A stretch of 64,000 nucleotides of DNA from Desulfurobacteriaceae bacterium (lineage in GTDB: Bacteria > Aquificota > Aquificia > Desulfurobacteriales > Desulfurobacteriaceae), in assembly GCA_027063785.1 (NCBI GenBank), contig JAMORC010000024.1, positions 62,001 to 126,000 of the forward strand, in the 5' to 3' direction. Below, in pieces: positions 44,394 through 52,453 of this stretch. Numbering within the stretch: the first letter of the stretch is position 1; the number at the start of each line of letters is the position of its first letter. Position numbers and translations under genes: made by a program. The notes below the pieces were generated by a model. That model was not told where the DNA came from. It was given only the letters and a program-made list of their open reading frames with translations, and searched no databases.

Positions 44394-45380
44394 TTAAGCG
44401 GTAACGGAAAACTTTTCTACTTCAAACAGAGGTTTTACCTCGAGACTCTTTATTAGTTTACCATCTCTTTTAACGGAAACCGAAACCCTGTCCATTTCCT
44501 TTGCATCCGAATACCTTGCAACTATTGCTGCAGCAGTTCTGAGGACTTTTGGGTCGGGTTCCCCTCTGCACTTTAACAGGGCAGTGGGGGATGGGATACC
44601 GGGAACGGTAAGCAGGAAATCCTCTCTGCCTGCTAACTCTTCAATCCTCCTGTTCTCTTCCCTGTTCCTTCCGACAATCAGCTTGCACTCTCCTATCCTG
44701 AAGTGGCGTCCGAGCTTCAGGAGCTTCACGTTTTCCCAGTTAAGCTCTCCGTGCTCCATTAAATCCTTCACTTTCTTTGCATATGAAGGTTCCGTAAGCA
44801 GACAGCCGCCTGCCGGGGTCGGTAGGTTTTCGAGGTTTACTTCCAGTTCTTTAAGAATTTCAGGGTACCTTTTTCGGGATCGTCCCTTCAGGTCAAGCAT
44901 TTCTTCTCTTTTGATCAGTCCCTCTTCCTCGTAAACCGTCGGAGGAAGAAGCTTACCCGAGAGAGGCCTCAAGACCTTACCTTTAAGTCCTGAGAGCTTT
45001 TCTATCTGCCTGAATGCCTGAAGGTGCTGGGACATCGGCCTTTGTCCCAGGACTTCCCCCGTTGCGATTACCGCTCCGTTTTCGGCTATTTCTTTAAGCT
45101 TTCCGAGCATGTAAGCCTTGCAGTCGATGCAGGGATTAATGTTTTTTCCGTAGCCGTAAACGGGGCTTTTCAGCATTTCCAGGTAATCTTCTCCCGCCTC
45201 GACCACTTTAAGCTCGATGCCGAGCTTTTCCGCAAGCTCTTTCAGCGCTTCAGTATCCCTTTCAAAGAAGGGAGAGGTTACGTGGACGCCGGTAACTTTG
45301 AATCCCATCCTCTTAAGGAGTTTGGCGGCCAGAATGCTGTCGAGCCCTCCGGAAAAAAGCAGGTAGGCTTTTTTCTCCAT
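44394..45380 (-). CDS. PP-loop tRNA thiolation enzyme (MnmA/ThiI-like) with an NFACT-R-like C-domain
   Basis: A 328-residue protein. The N-terminal half is a PP-loop ATP pyrophosphatase: LLFSGGLDSILAAKLL at the phosphate loop, INPCIDCKAYML with two cysteines, and LPTPAGGCLLTEPSYAKKV with a third. The C-terminal third (GRHFRIGECKLIVGRNREENRRIEELA...VPGIPSPTALL) resembles the NFACT-R_2/DUF814-type RNA-binding domain. There is no THUMP domain as in classic ThiI. It is likely to thiolate a tRNA uridine, with cysteine persulfide chemistry. The ATG at 45380 has GGAG 7 bases upstream; an in-frame GTG two codons earlier is too close to that site. Confidence 0.75.
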   Translation of the reverse strand: MEKKAYLLFSGGLDSILAAKLLKRMGFKVTGVHVTSPFFERDTEALKELAEKLGIELKVVEAGEDYLEMLKSPVYGYGKNINPCIDCKAYMLGKLKEIAENGAVIATGEVLGQRPMSQHLQAFRQIEKLSGLKGKVLRPLSGKLLPPTVYEEEGLIKREEMLDLKGRSRKRYPEILKELEVNLENLPTPAGGCLLTEPSYAKKVKDLMEHGELNWENVKLLKLGRHFRIGECKLIVGRNREENRRIEELAGREDFLLTVPGIPSPTALLKCRGEPDPKVLRTAAAIVARYSDAKEMDRVSVSVKRDGKLIKSLEVKPLFEVEKFSVTA

Positions 45381-45440
45381 AGACACGCTCCTTTTTGAGC
45401 TTTAATTTAAAGTTAGGAGATAACTAAAAAGGAGGAAGGG

Positions 45441-46004
45441 ATGGCAAAGCTAAGATTGAACCTCATAGGGGACGGAATTGACCTGACCGGGGCTATCAAG
45501 AACACTTTGGAAGAAAAGTTCTCAAAGCTCGAAAAGTATTTGGGGGACGATGATAAAAGGGAAGTTTTTGCCGACGTTATAGTGAAGAAAGAAAAGTACA
45601 GGGCTTCGGTAGAAATCGTTATCTACAACGTATTCGACCATACCCTAAGGATAAAGAAGGAAACTGATGACCTTTACACGGCAGTTGATTACGTTATAGA
45701 TGCCGCGGAAAAGCAGTTAAGGAGGCTCAAGGATAAGGTAAAGACAACAGGCAAGCGGGAAGCTCAAAAGGCGAAGAGGCAGATAACCCTCGTTGAAGAA
45801 GAGGTGGTGGAAAAACCGGTTGAAATAATTGAAGTTGAGCCCGAGCTTTACAAGCCCATATCTGTAGAGGATGCGGTTTTGAAGCTCCTCGGTTCAAAGA
45901 GGGAGTTTGTAGTCTTCTGTAACGTGGAAACCGGGAACGCCGCTGTGGTTTACAAGAGGAAGGACGGCAACGTCGGCCTTATAGAGATGCCTTCCTGTAA
46001 GTAG
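45441..46004 (+). CDS. hpf: Long-form ribosome hibernation promoting factor
   Basis: A 187-residue protein with the S30AE/YfiA fold at the N-terminus (residues 3-105: LRLNLIGDGIDLTGAIKNTLEEKFSKLEKYLGD) and, after a charged linker, a short C-terminal dimerisation domain (KPISVEDAVLKLLGSKREFVVFCNVETGNAAVVYKRKDGNVGLIEM). This is the long HPF that joins 70S ribosomes into 100S dimers in stationary phase. It has a strong AAGGAGGAAGGG site. A GC hairpin follows it at 46012-46026. Confidence 0.93.
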   Translation: MAKLRLNLIGDGIDLTGAIKNTLEEKFSKLEKYLGDDDKREVFADVIVKKEKYRASVEIVIYNVFDHTLRIKKETDDLYTAVDYVIDAAEKQLRRLKDKVKTTGKREAQKAKRQITLVEEEVVEKPVEIIEVEPELYKPISVEDAVLKLLGSKREFVVFCNVETGNAAVVYKRKDGNVGLIEMPSCK

Positions 46005-46011
46005 CCCCGCT

Positions 46012-46026
46012 GCCGCCTTCGGCGGC
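46012..46026 (+). terminator. GC hairpin between hpf and dus
   Basis: GCCGCC and GGCGGC pair around a TTC, giving a stable C(UUCG)G type loop just after the hpf stop. No T-run follows, so it may be an RNA stabiliser or a weak terminator. Confidence 0.4.
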
Positions 46027-46052
46027 GGACGTTCGAGGTTTTGAAGGAGAAG

Positions 46053-46997
46053 ATGGAGATAAAGAGAGAGGTTATCCTTGCGCCTATGGCGGGTTATACC
46101 CACTCTGCCTTCAGGAGACTCTGCAGGAGTTTAGGAGCCGACAGGGTTTACTCCGAGCTTATGAACGCAACGGGAATAATCCATCGGGGGGAAGAAAAGG
46201 AGCTTATCTACTTTACTGATGAGGAAAGGCCGATACACCTTCAACTTTACGGTAGAAACCCGGAGGAGATAGCAGAGGCTGCAGTAAAGGTGGTTGAGAA
46301 GTACAGGCCGGAAGCAGTTGACATAAACTTCGGCTGTTCCGTAAAAAAGGTGTTGAAGGCAAAGGCTGCCGGTTACCTGCTTCAGTTTCCGAAAGAGATG
46401 GGGGAAATCGTAGAGGAAACGGTAAAGGCTTTAAAACCTTACAACACGCCGGTTACTGCAAAGATAAGGTTAGGTTTCTACGAGGATACCCTCGAGGAGA
46501 TAGCCGAAAACCTCCTGAAGGCCGGGGTTTCGGCAATAGCCCTTCACCCGAGGCTTGCAAAGCAGGGATTTTCCGGAAAGGCGGACTGGAAAAGGGTTAA
46601 GGATCTTAAGGCGATTGCCGGAGATGTTCCCGTTATCGGCAGTGGTGATATAAAAAGCTGGAGAGAAATTGATGAAAAGTTTGAGGAGACCGGCTGCGAC
46701 GGCGTTATGGTGGGAAGGGCTGCCGTTTCAAATCCGTGGATATTCACGGAATACAGGGAAAAGAGGGAAATTCAAGTAAGCCTGGCCGAAAGGATTGACT
46801 TTATCCTCAAGGAACTCAATCTCATGTGGGAGTTTTTTGAAAAGGAAAAGGCTTGTAAGGCGATAAAGGCTCAAATCAGCCAGTTGTTCAAGGGGATAAG
46901 GGGAAAGGCGAGGCTTAACGATGCGGTAATGAGGAGTAAGAGCTGTCGGGAGCTGATAGAGAAGCTGGAGGAAATTAAGTTCCTTTCCGGAGGATAG
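46053..46997 (+). CDS. dus: tRNA-dihydrouridine synthase
   Basis: A 314-residue flavoenzyme that reduces uridines in the D-loop of tRNA. It opens VILAPMAGYTHSAFRRLCRSLGADRVYSELM (FMN site), has VDINFGCSVKKVLKAKAAGYLLQFP with the catalytic cysteine, and ALHPRLAKQGFSGKADW and GSGDIKSW further on. It resembles DusB; the subtype is uncertain. The ATG at 46053 is taken as start; an in-frame TTG at 46041 is an alternative. It is convergent with argC. Confidence 0.9.
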   Translation: MEIKREVILAPMAGYTHSAFRRLCRSLGADRVYSELMNATGIIHRGEEKELIYFTDEERPIHLQLYGRNPEEIAEAAVKVVEKYRPEAVDINFGCSVKKVLKAKAAGYLLQFPKEMGEIVEETVKALKPYNTPVTAKIRLGFYEDTLEEIAENLLKAGVSAIALHPRLAKQGFSGKADWKRVKDLKAIAGDVPVIGSGDIKSWREIDEKFEETGCDGVMVGRAAVSNPWIFTEYREKREIQVSLAERIDFILKELNLMWEFFEKEKACKAIKAQISQLFKGIRGKARLNDAVMRSKSCRELIEKLEEIKFLSGG

Positions 46998-47002
46998 GGC
47001 TA

Positions 47003-48052
47003 CTATATCCAGTTCGGGAATATTTCAAGGCCTGTTGTTTCCGGAAGGCCTAACAGGATGTTCATGTTCTGAACTGCCTGTCCGGAAGCTCCCTTCCCTA
47101 TGTTGTCTATTGCTGAGATAACGACTCCCAGACCGTTTTTCTCATCTTTTGTAACAAATATATCGCAGAAGTTTGTCCCGGAAACTTCTTTTGTGTTCGG
47201 AGGAGAAGTCCTGAGCCTTATAAACGGTTCGTCCTTGTAGGTTTCCCTGTATGCTTCGGTTAGCTCTTTTTTAGAAGCTTTTGTCTTGAAGTAAACGGTT
47301 GACAGGATTCCCCTGTTCATGGGAACTAAGTGGGGAGTGAAGCGAAAGCCCGTGAGGTTAAGCTTTTCCGCTACTTCGGGAGCATGTCTGTGCCCTTCTA
47401 CTCCGTAAGCCTTGAATCCCTCGTTAACTTCGCAGAAGTTAAAGTCAACGCTTGACTTCCTGCCGGCTCCGGTAACTCCGGACTTACTGTCGGCTATAAC
47501 CGGAAAGTCCTCCTCTATTAAATCGACCTTCTTTGCTGGGTATAGGGCAAGTATTATGCTCGTCGGGTAACAGCCGGGGTTTGCGACTATCCTTTTCCCT
47601 CCGATTTCTTCCCTGAAGAGTTCCGGGAGTCCGTAAACGGCCTCCTCAAAAAGCTCCTTAGCCCCGTGTTCTACTCCGTAAACTTCTTCATAGGTTTTCG
47701 GTGATGAGAAGCGAAAGTCTGCGCTGAAGTCGATGATTTTGATTTTACTGCTAGTCTCGAATAGTTCCTTAACTACCGGGAATGAAGCTCTGTGGGGAAG
47801 GCAGCAGAAAACAACGTCGGCGGAAGCGGCGACTTTTTCCGGTGAGTAGGTTTGGAAGGAAATGTTTTCATACGGAGATCCTGTGAGGTGAGGGAAAACT
47901 TCGGTTAACCGCTTGCCGGCGTGCTGTCTCGAAGTAACGAGGGTAACTTCGGCAAATGGGTGGAAAAGCAGGAGGCGGAGAAGCTCCGCCCCTGTGTATC
48001 CGGAAGCTCCGATAATAGCAACCTTAACGCTTGGACCACTGGTACCTTGCAC
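47003..48052 (-). CDS. argC: N-acetyl-gamma-glutamyl-phosphate reductase
   Basis: A 349-residue NADP-linked reductase of arginine synthesis. It has [22 protein letters not shown] at the nucleotide site, [11 protein letters not shown], and the catalytic cysteine in [10 protein letters not shown]. The histidine GHRHAPE is also present. The start is a GTG inside the rpsI 3' end (29-base overlap) with GGGGAG just upstream, so argC is translated with the ribosomal protein operon rplM-rpsI, an unusual coupling. Confidence 0.93.
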   Translation of the reverse strand: MQGTSGPSVKVAIIGASGYTGAELLRLLLFHPFAEVTLVTSRQHAGKRLTEVFPHLTGSPYENISFQTYSPEKVAASADVVFCCLPHRASFPVVKELFETSSKIKIIDFSADFRFSSPKTYEEVYGVEHGAKELFEEAVYGLPELFREEIGGKRIVANPGCYPTSIILALYPAKKVDLIEEDFPVIADSKSGVTGAGRKSSVDFNFCEVNEGFKAYGVEGHRHAPEVAEKLNLTGFRFTPHLVPMNRGILSTVYFKTKASKKELTEAYRETYKDEPFIRLRTSPPNTKEVSGTNFCDIFVTKDEKNGLGVVISAIDNIGKGASGQAVQNMNILLGLPETTGLEIFPNWI

Positions 48053-48434
48053 GGGCTCCCCTTTGACCGTACTTCTTCCTCTCTTTTATCCTGGCATCCC
48101 TTGTGAGGAAGCCTGCCTTCTTGAGGGTCGGCCTGAGTTCCGGGTTGAAGGCAAGGAGGGCTTTTGCTATTCCGTACTTTATCGCATCTGCCTGAGCTGA
48201 CTTACCGCCGCCCTTGAGTGTGCAGATAACGTCAAATCTTCCGTTTGTTCCAGTAACGTCAAAAGGCTGCTGCATTATCTTAAGAAGGGCAAGTCTTCCG
48301 AAGTACTCTTCGGCAGATACAGTTTTATTCTTTGAGAGCTTCACGCTGATTTTCCCTTCCCCGTTGGGGATAAGCCATACTCTTGCTATAGCAGTTTTTC
48401 TTTTTCCGGTTCCGTAGTATCTGACTTCTGCCAT
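48024..48434 (-). CDS. rpsI: 30S ribosomal protein S9
   Basis: A 136-residue S9 protein. [16 protein letters not shown] at the N-terminus, [20 protein letters not shown] in the middle and the basic tail [17 protein letters not shown] that reaches the P-site tRNA are all canonical. It follows rplM by 11 bases, the usual rplM-rpsI pair. Confidence 0.97.
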   Translation of the reverse strand: MAEVRYYGTGKRKTAIARVWLIPNGEGKISVKLSKNKTVSAEEYFGRLALLKIMQQPFDVTGTNGRFDVICTLKGGGKSAQADAIKYGIAKALLAFNPELRPTLKKAGFLTRDARIKERKKYGQRGARARYQWSKR

Positions 48435-48445
48435 TATCTCCTCCG

Positions 48446-48874
48446 TTAAAGCTCAAGGGGTTTGGGGTTTTGTGCCTCGTGGGGATGCTTGTCTCCGGCG
48501 TATACCTTGAGCCTTTTCATACGCCTGTCCCTAAGCTTATTCTTGGGAAGCATTCCCCTGACTGCAAGCCTTATTACTTCTTCGGGCTTCTTCTGCAGCA
48601 TATCCCTGAGCTTTGTTTCCTTCAGGTGACCCATGTAGCCCGTGTGCTTGTAGTAAATCTTTCGATCAAGCTTCTTTCCTGTAACGTGAATTTTCTCCGC
48701 GTTGATGACAACAACGAAGTCTCCGCCGTCAACGTGGGGCGTGTAGGTGGGCTTGTGCTTTCCGATAAGAATCTTTGCGATTTCAGAGGCAAGCCTTCCG
48801 AGGGTTTTCCCTGTAGCATCAACCAGGTACCAGTCCCTTTTAACGTCTTCCTTCCTTTGCATAAAGGTCTTCAT
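48446..48874 (-). CDS. rplM: 50S ribosomal protein L13
   Basis: A 142-residue L13 protein. [50 protein letters not shown] and [22 protein letters not shown] are diagnostic. It is preceded by a leader of about 50 bases with a short hairpin (48892-48909) and a clear promoter (48931-48959). Confidence 0.97.
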   Translation of the reverse strand: MKTFMQRKEDVKRDWYLVDATGKTLGRLASEIAKILIGKHKPTYTPHVDGGDFVVVINAEKIHVTGKKLDRKIYYKHTGYMGHLKETKLRDMLQKKPEEVIRLAVRGMLPKNKLRDRRMKRLKVYAGDKHPHEAQNPKPLEL

Positions 48875-48891
48875 TCGCTCCTCCGGGTAGT

Positions 48892-48909
48892 GGCGTTTTA
48901 TTTAACGCC
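48892..48909 (-). promoter_or_regulatory. Hairpin in the rplM-rpsI leader
   Basis: GGCGTT and AACGCC pair over six bases in the leader just upstream of the ribosome site. In other bacteria the L13-S9 operon is regulated by L13 binding its own leader; whether this small hairpin takes part is unknown. Confidence 0.35.
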
Positions 48910-48930
48910 GAAAATGTAGCGGGCAGCGGA

Positions 48931-48959
48931 AATTTACTAAAGGAGCATTCGGTTGTCAA
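48931..48959 (-). promoter_or_regulatory. Promoter of rplM-rpsI-argC
   Basis: On the minus strand TTGACA (48954-48959) and TAAATT (48931-48936) are 17 bases apart. The -35 lies within the palindrome CGGTTGTCAACCG (48950-48962), which also holds the -35 of the divergent tRNA promoter. Confidence 0.75.
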
Positions 48960-48980
48960 CCGAGATTGAGGGACTATATT
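48953..48980 (+). promoter_or_regulatory. Promoter of tRNA-Ser and SRP RNA
   Basis: TTGTCA (48953-48958) and TATATT (48975-48980) are 16 bases apart and end 13 bases before the tRNA. The -35 overlaps the rplM -35 on the other strand. Confidence 0.7.
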
Positions 48981-48992
48981 AGCTATCTGCAC

Positions 48993-49087
48993 GGAGGGGT
49001 GCCCGAGCCTGGCTGAAGGGGCACGATTGGAAATCGTGTGTACCCCCACAAGGGGTACCGCGGGTTCGAATCCCGCCCCCTCCGCCA
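48993..49087 (+). tRNA. tRNA-Ser (anticodon GGA)
   Basis: A class II tRNA of 95 bases including an encoded CCA. The acceptor pairs GGAGGGG (48993-48999) with CCCCTCC (49077-49083), the anticodon arm CACGA-TTGGAAA-TCGTG gives anticodon GGA, the long variable arm TACCCC...GGGGTA is typical of serine tRNA, and the T-loop TTCGAAT is normal. Confidence 0.95.
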
Positions 49088-49124
49088 CAAATAAAAATAA
49101 CGACTGTCTTCATAATTTGATAAA

Positions 49125-49217
49125 GCTGGGGTCTCCACAACGCCCGGAGGGTGAACCCCGCCAGGCCCGGAAGGGAGCAACGGTAAGCCTGAAGGGCGTG
49201 TGTGGTAAGGCTCCAGC
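49125..49217 (+). ncRNA. ffs: Signal recognition particle 4.5S RNA (small type)
   Basis: The conserved hairpin core GGTGAACCCCGCCAGGCCCGG and AGGGAGCAACGGTAAGCC identifies SRP RNA domain IV. Flanks pair (GCTGG 49125-49129 with CCAGC 49213-49217; CCACAACGCCC with GGGCGTGTGTGG). It lacks an Alu domain, as in Gram-negative bacteria. It lies 37 bases after the tRNA and may share its transcript. Ends are estimated from the pairing. Confidence 0.93.
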
Positions 49218-49219
49218 CC

Positions 49220-50242
49220 TCAATCCCTGAGGATTAAGGACAGTGCCCTTGCAACGTTTTCAACTACCGGGATAATCTGAGAATAGTCCATCCTCTTGGG
49301 TCCGAGTATCCCGACGATTCCGCCGTTCCTATAGCCCGCCTGGAATTTCCCTACTACGAAACTGAAGGGATAGAGGGGTTCTATGTCCGTTTCCGAACCG
49401 AGTATTACATCTACCTGTCTCTTCTCTTCCATAAACTTTTTCAGGACATCAAGGAAAAGGCTTTTTTCCTCAAGGAGTTTCAATACTTCTTTCAGCCTGT
49501 CAACATCGCGGGAGAGTACATTCACTATGTTCGAAGTCCCGTGAAACTCCAGACTGTTTACTTCGTTAAGGGTTGCCAGTATCTGGGAGTTGAGCTTGAA
49601 AGAAATGTCTGCAATTTCCTTCTTCAAGGACTCAATGTCTTCAACGAGCTCTTTCCTTATTTCCCTTAGTGTCTTGCCGTGGAAGCGTTTCGAGAGTTCT
49701 TTAGAGAGTTTTGGAAGTTCGGATTCCGGTATTGAAACGTCGATAACCCTGTGGAGAACGTAATCGGGGTGAAACTCGAGAACCATAAGGACTCTGTTTG
49801 TGGCAACCCTTAAAAGAGTTACGCTTTTAACCGTAAGGTTTTCTATAAGCTTTGCTCCGAATCCCACGTAGCCGGTAGTGTTCTGTAAGAAGTCGAGGAC
49901 TCGGGGGAATATTTTTTCCATATCTTTTATGTTCTCCGCCCTCAGGCTTTCGATTATTCTGCCTGCCTTTGTTTCTTCCCCTTCTCCTATTGAGAGGAAA
50001 AGGTGGTTTATGTAAACCTTTAATCCCTCGTCAGTCGGTACTCTCCCCGCAGAAGTGTGGGGTTGATAGAGGAATCCTTTATCTTCAAGGTCTGCCATGA
50101 CGTTTCTTATGGTTGCGGAAGAAAACGGAATACCGTACGTCTTCTGAAGCGTTCTCGACCCGACTGGTTCTCCGCTCTTTATGTAAAGTTCTACCAGTTT
50201 AAGCAGTATATCCCTCTCCCTCTCCGTGAGCCTTTTCTCCAA
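49220..50242 (-). CDS. hrcA: Heat-inducible transcription repressor HrcA
   Basis: A 340-residue repressor that binds the CIRCE operator. The N-terminal winged helix (ILLKLVELYIKSGEPVGSRTLQKTYGIPFSSATIRNVMADLEDKGFLYQPHTSAGRVPTDEGLKVYI) is almost diagnostic. The C-terminus has the GAF-like HrcA domain with ILGPKRMDYSQIIPVVENVA. The start is a TTG at 50242 with GGAGGAG 6 bases upstream, one base after the stop of the gamma-carbonic anhydrase gene. It is not next to grpE-dnaK, so it acts on groESL (34352-34378) in trans. Confidence 0.95.
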   Translation of the reverse strand: MEKRLTERERDILLKLVELYIKSGEPVGSRTLQKTYGIPFSSATIRNVMADLEDKGFLYQPHTSAGRVPTDEGLKVYINHLFLSIGEGEETKAGRIIESLRAENIKDMEKIFPRVLDFLQNTTGYVGFGAKLIENLTVKSVTLLRVATNRVLMVLEFHPDYVLHRVIDVSIPESELPKLSKELSKRFHGKTLREIRKELVEDIESLKKEIADISFKLNSQILATLNEVNSLEFHGTSNIVNVLSRDVDRLKEVLKLLEEKSLFLDVLKKFMEEKRQVDVILGSETDIEPLYPFSFVVGKFQAGYRNGGIVGILGPKRMDYSQIIPVVENVARALSLILRD

Positions 50243-50243
50243 G

Positions 50244-50771
50244 TTACTCTCCTCCAAAGGCTTCTCCCGATAAATATATGTCTTTATACTCGACATACCT
50301 CAATGCGTGTGCTTTAAGTCCTTCCACCTCCTCATCGCTCAGGCTTCTCTTAACCTGTGCCGGGAAGCCCATTATGAGACTTCTCGGGGGAAACTTTTTC
50401 CCAGGGGGTACCAAGGTTCCGGCTGCAACAATAGAGCCTTCGCCTATGACAGCTCCGTCGAGTATGATTGCCCCTATGCCGATGAGGCAAACGTCCTCAA
50501 CGACGCATCCGTGGAGTTTTACACCGTGCCCTACCGTAACGTAACTGCCGATGACTGTGGGATGAGTTTCCCTTGTCACGTGCACCACACTCCCGTCTTG
50601 AATGGAGGTGCACTCCCCCACTTTTATGTAGTTAACGTCGCCCCTGAGGATTGCTCCGAACCATATTGAACTGTCGTTGCCTATCTCGACGTCACCTATA
50701 ACCGTTGCGTTTTCTGCTATGAATACCCTTTCTCCGATTTTGGGGTGGATGCCTCTGTAGGGCTTTATCAT
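50244..50771 (-). CDS. Gamma-class carbonic anhydrase family protein
   Basis: A 175-residue left-handed beta-helix protein. The three histidines that bind metal in this family are present: one in GSVVHVT and two in VGHGVKLHG. Hexapeptide repeats run through the body (VGECTSIQDGS, IGIGAIILDGAVIGEGSIVAAG). It may interconvert CO2 and bicarbonate, but many YrdA/PaaY-like members have weak or no activity. The start is the ATG at 50771 behind GGGAGG; the frame stays open further up, antisense to rpe. It is in front of hrcA. Confidence 0.88.
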   Translation of the reverse strand: MIKPYRGIHPKIGERVFIAENATVIGDVEIGNDSSIWFGAILRGDVNYIKVGECTSIQDGSVVHVTRETHPTVIGSYVTVGHGVKLHGCVVEDVCLIGIGAIILDGAVIGEGSIVAAGTLVPPGKKFPPRSLIMGFPAQVKRSLSDEEVEGLKAHALRYVEYKDIYLSGEAFGGE

Positions 50772-50794
50772 GAAAGACCTCCCGAATTTCCCGT

Positions 50795-50822
50795 TTGGGG
50801 CAATTTTAACCTTTGTTAAAAT
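50795..50822 (+). promoter_or_regulatory. Probable divergent promoter with inverted repeat (rpe / gamma-carbonic anhydrase)
   Basis: TTGGGG (50795-50800) and TAAAAT (50817-50822) are 16 bases apart in front of rpe. A perfect inverted repeat AATTTTAAC-CTTT-GTTAAAATT (50802-50823) covers the same place and gives a matching TTAAAAT on the minus strand, so both genes may start from here. Confidence 0.45.
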
Positions 50823-50843
50823 TCGGCCGACAGGAGGTTGGAT

Positions 50844-51506
50844 ATGCCCCTTTTGGCCCCTTCTATTCTCTCGGCCGACTTTGCGAGGCTCTCTTCGGAA
50901 ATTGAAGCCGTTGAGTCTGCCGGAGCGGATCTCCTCCACGTTGACGTTATGGACGGCCGGTTTGTTCCCAACATAACCGTCGGCATACCTGTTGTTGAGT
51001 CTATCAGGAAGGTTACGAATCTTCCGATTGACGTCCACCTGATGATCGTGGAGCCTGAAAGGTACGTGGAGGATTTCATAAAGGCCGGTGCCGATTGGGT
51101 CTCTTTCCACTTTGAAGCCGCAGTTCACCATCACAGAATCGTAGAGAGAATAAGGGAACTCGGGGCAAAGGCCGGTATAGTCCTGAACCCCTCTACACCG
51201 GTTGTGCTGCTTGAGGAAATCCTTCCCTATCTTGATTTTGTTCTGATTATGTCCGTTAATCCGGGATTTGGCGGTCAGAGCTTCATCCCCACCTCAACTC
51301 AGAAAATCAGAAAGTTGAAAGAGCTTTCTGCCGAGCTTAATCCTGACCTCCTCATAGAGGTTGACGGGGGAATAAAGCTCTCAAACGTAAAAGATGTTCT
51401 GGAGGCGGGAGCGGACGTTATCGTTGCCGGTTCTGCAATATTTAAAGGAAATCCGGCAGAGAACACGAAAGCCTTTAAGGAGAAATTTCTCTGGGAGGAG
51501 ACATGA
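50844..51506 (+). CDS. rpe: Ribulose-phosphate 3-epimerase
   Basis: A 220-residue TIM-barrel epimerase of the pentose phosphate pathway. LLAPSILSADFARL, LLHVDVMDGRFVPNITVG, DVHLMI, SFHFEA, MSVNPGFGGQSFIP and EVDGGI are the canonical motifs. The ATG at 50844 is preceded by CAGGAGG; a TTG two codons upstream is an alternative. It overlaps prs by four bases. Confidence 0.95.
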   Translation: MPLLAPSILSADFARLSSEIEAVESAGADLLHVDVMDGRFVPNITVGIPVVESIRKVTNLPIDVHLMIVEPERYVEDFIKAGADWVSFHFEAAVHHHRIVERIRELGAKAGIVLNPSTPVVLLEEILPYLDFVLIMSVNPGFGGQSFIPTSTQKIRKLKELSAELNPDLLIEVDGGIKLSNVKDVLEAGADVIVAGSAIFKGNPAENTKAFKEKFLWEET

Positions 51507-52453
51507 AGCAGGTAAAGTTAATGACGGGAACGGCCAATCCCGATCTTGCAAAGTCCGTTGCAGCACACCTGGGAATTCCCCTGTCTGATGTAACAGTGGG
51601 AAGGTTCAGCGACGGAGAGATTCAGGTAGTTATAAACGAGAGTGTGAGGGACTGTGACGTTTTTATCGTTCAATCTCTATGCAGGCCGGCCAACGACAAC
51701 ATAATGGAGCTTTTACTACTTGCGGATGCCCTGAAGAGAGCTTCCGCCGGAAGAATAACCGCAGTAATCCCTTACTATGCTTACGGAAGGCAGGACAGGA
51801 AAGTTAACCCGAGAGATCCTATAAGCGCAAAGGTTGTGGCGGACATCCTGCAGGCGGCCGGAGTTAACCACGTTGTTGTTGTAGATCTCCACGCAAAGCA
51901 GGTGGAGGGTTTCTTTGACATACCGGTAGACCACTTAGAAGCAAGGCCTGTTCTTGCAGAATACTTTGCCGGAAAAGGTATGGGAGGAGAAGATACGGTA
52001 GTCGTTTCTCCCGACATCGGCGGAGTTGCAAGGGCGAGGAACTTTGCCAAGATACTCGGTTCTCCCATAGCCATAATAGATAAGAGGAGGCCGAGGCCGA
52101 ACGTTTCGGAGGTTATGAATATCATAGGAGAAGTGGAAGGGAAGAAAGCAATAATAATAGATGACATAATCGATACCGCCGGAACCATAGTAAACGCCGC
52201 AAGGGCTATAAAGGAAAAAGGAGCTTCTGAAGTCTACGCCGCCTGCACCCATCCCGTCTTTTCGGGACCGGCCGTGGAAAGGCTGTCTAAAGCCGTAGAG
52301 GAAGGTGTTATAAAGGAGGTCGTTGTAACCGACACCATACCCCTGTCTGAAAAGTTCGAGGGTGTAAAGGTTCTAACCGTTGCCGGGATGCTGGCCGAAG
52401 CCATAAGGAGAATTCACTACGGTGAGTCAATAAGTAGGATGTTCAGCTTCTAA
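51503..52453 (+). CDS. prs: Ribose-phosphate pyrophosphokinase
   Basis: A 316-residue PRPP synthase. It opens VKLMTGTANPDLAKSVAAHLGIPLSDVTVGRFSDGEI, has the ATP/Mg region VVVDLHAKQVEGFFD and the PRPP loop IIIDDIIDTAGTI. It is a class I enzyme by length and motifs. It follows rpe with overlap (ATGA), linking the pentose phosphate pool to PRPP. Confidence 0.97.
   Translation: MKQVKLMTGTANPDLAKSVAAHLGIPLSDVTVGRFSDGEIQVVINESVRDCDVFIVQSLCRPANDNIMELLLLADALKRASAGRITAVIPYYAYGRQDRKVNPRDPISAKVVADILQAAGVNHVVVVDLHAKQVEGFFDIPVDHLEARPVLAEYFAGKGMGGEDTVVVSPDIGGVARARNFAKILGSPIAIIDKRRPRPNVSEVMNIIGEVEGKKAIIIDDIIDTAGTIVNAARAIKEKGASEVYAACTHPVFSGPAVERLSKAVEEGVIKEVVVTDTIPLSEKFEGVKVLTVAGMLAEAIRRIHYGESISRMFSF

Noticed and set aside
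48840-49180. Minus-strand frames running through tRNA-Ser and SRP RNA
   Set aside because: They overlap two clear RNA genes and carry tRNA-derived peptide (GRDSNPRYPLW), a known artefact of reading tRNA genes.
50772-51134. N-terminal extension of the gamma-carbonic anhydrase gene
   Set aside because: It is antisense to rpe; the ATG at 50771 has a GGGAGG site and gives the family's normal length.
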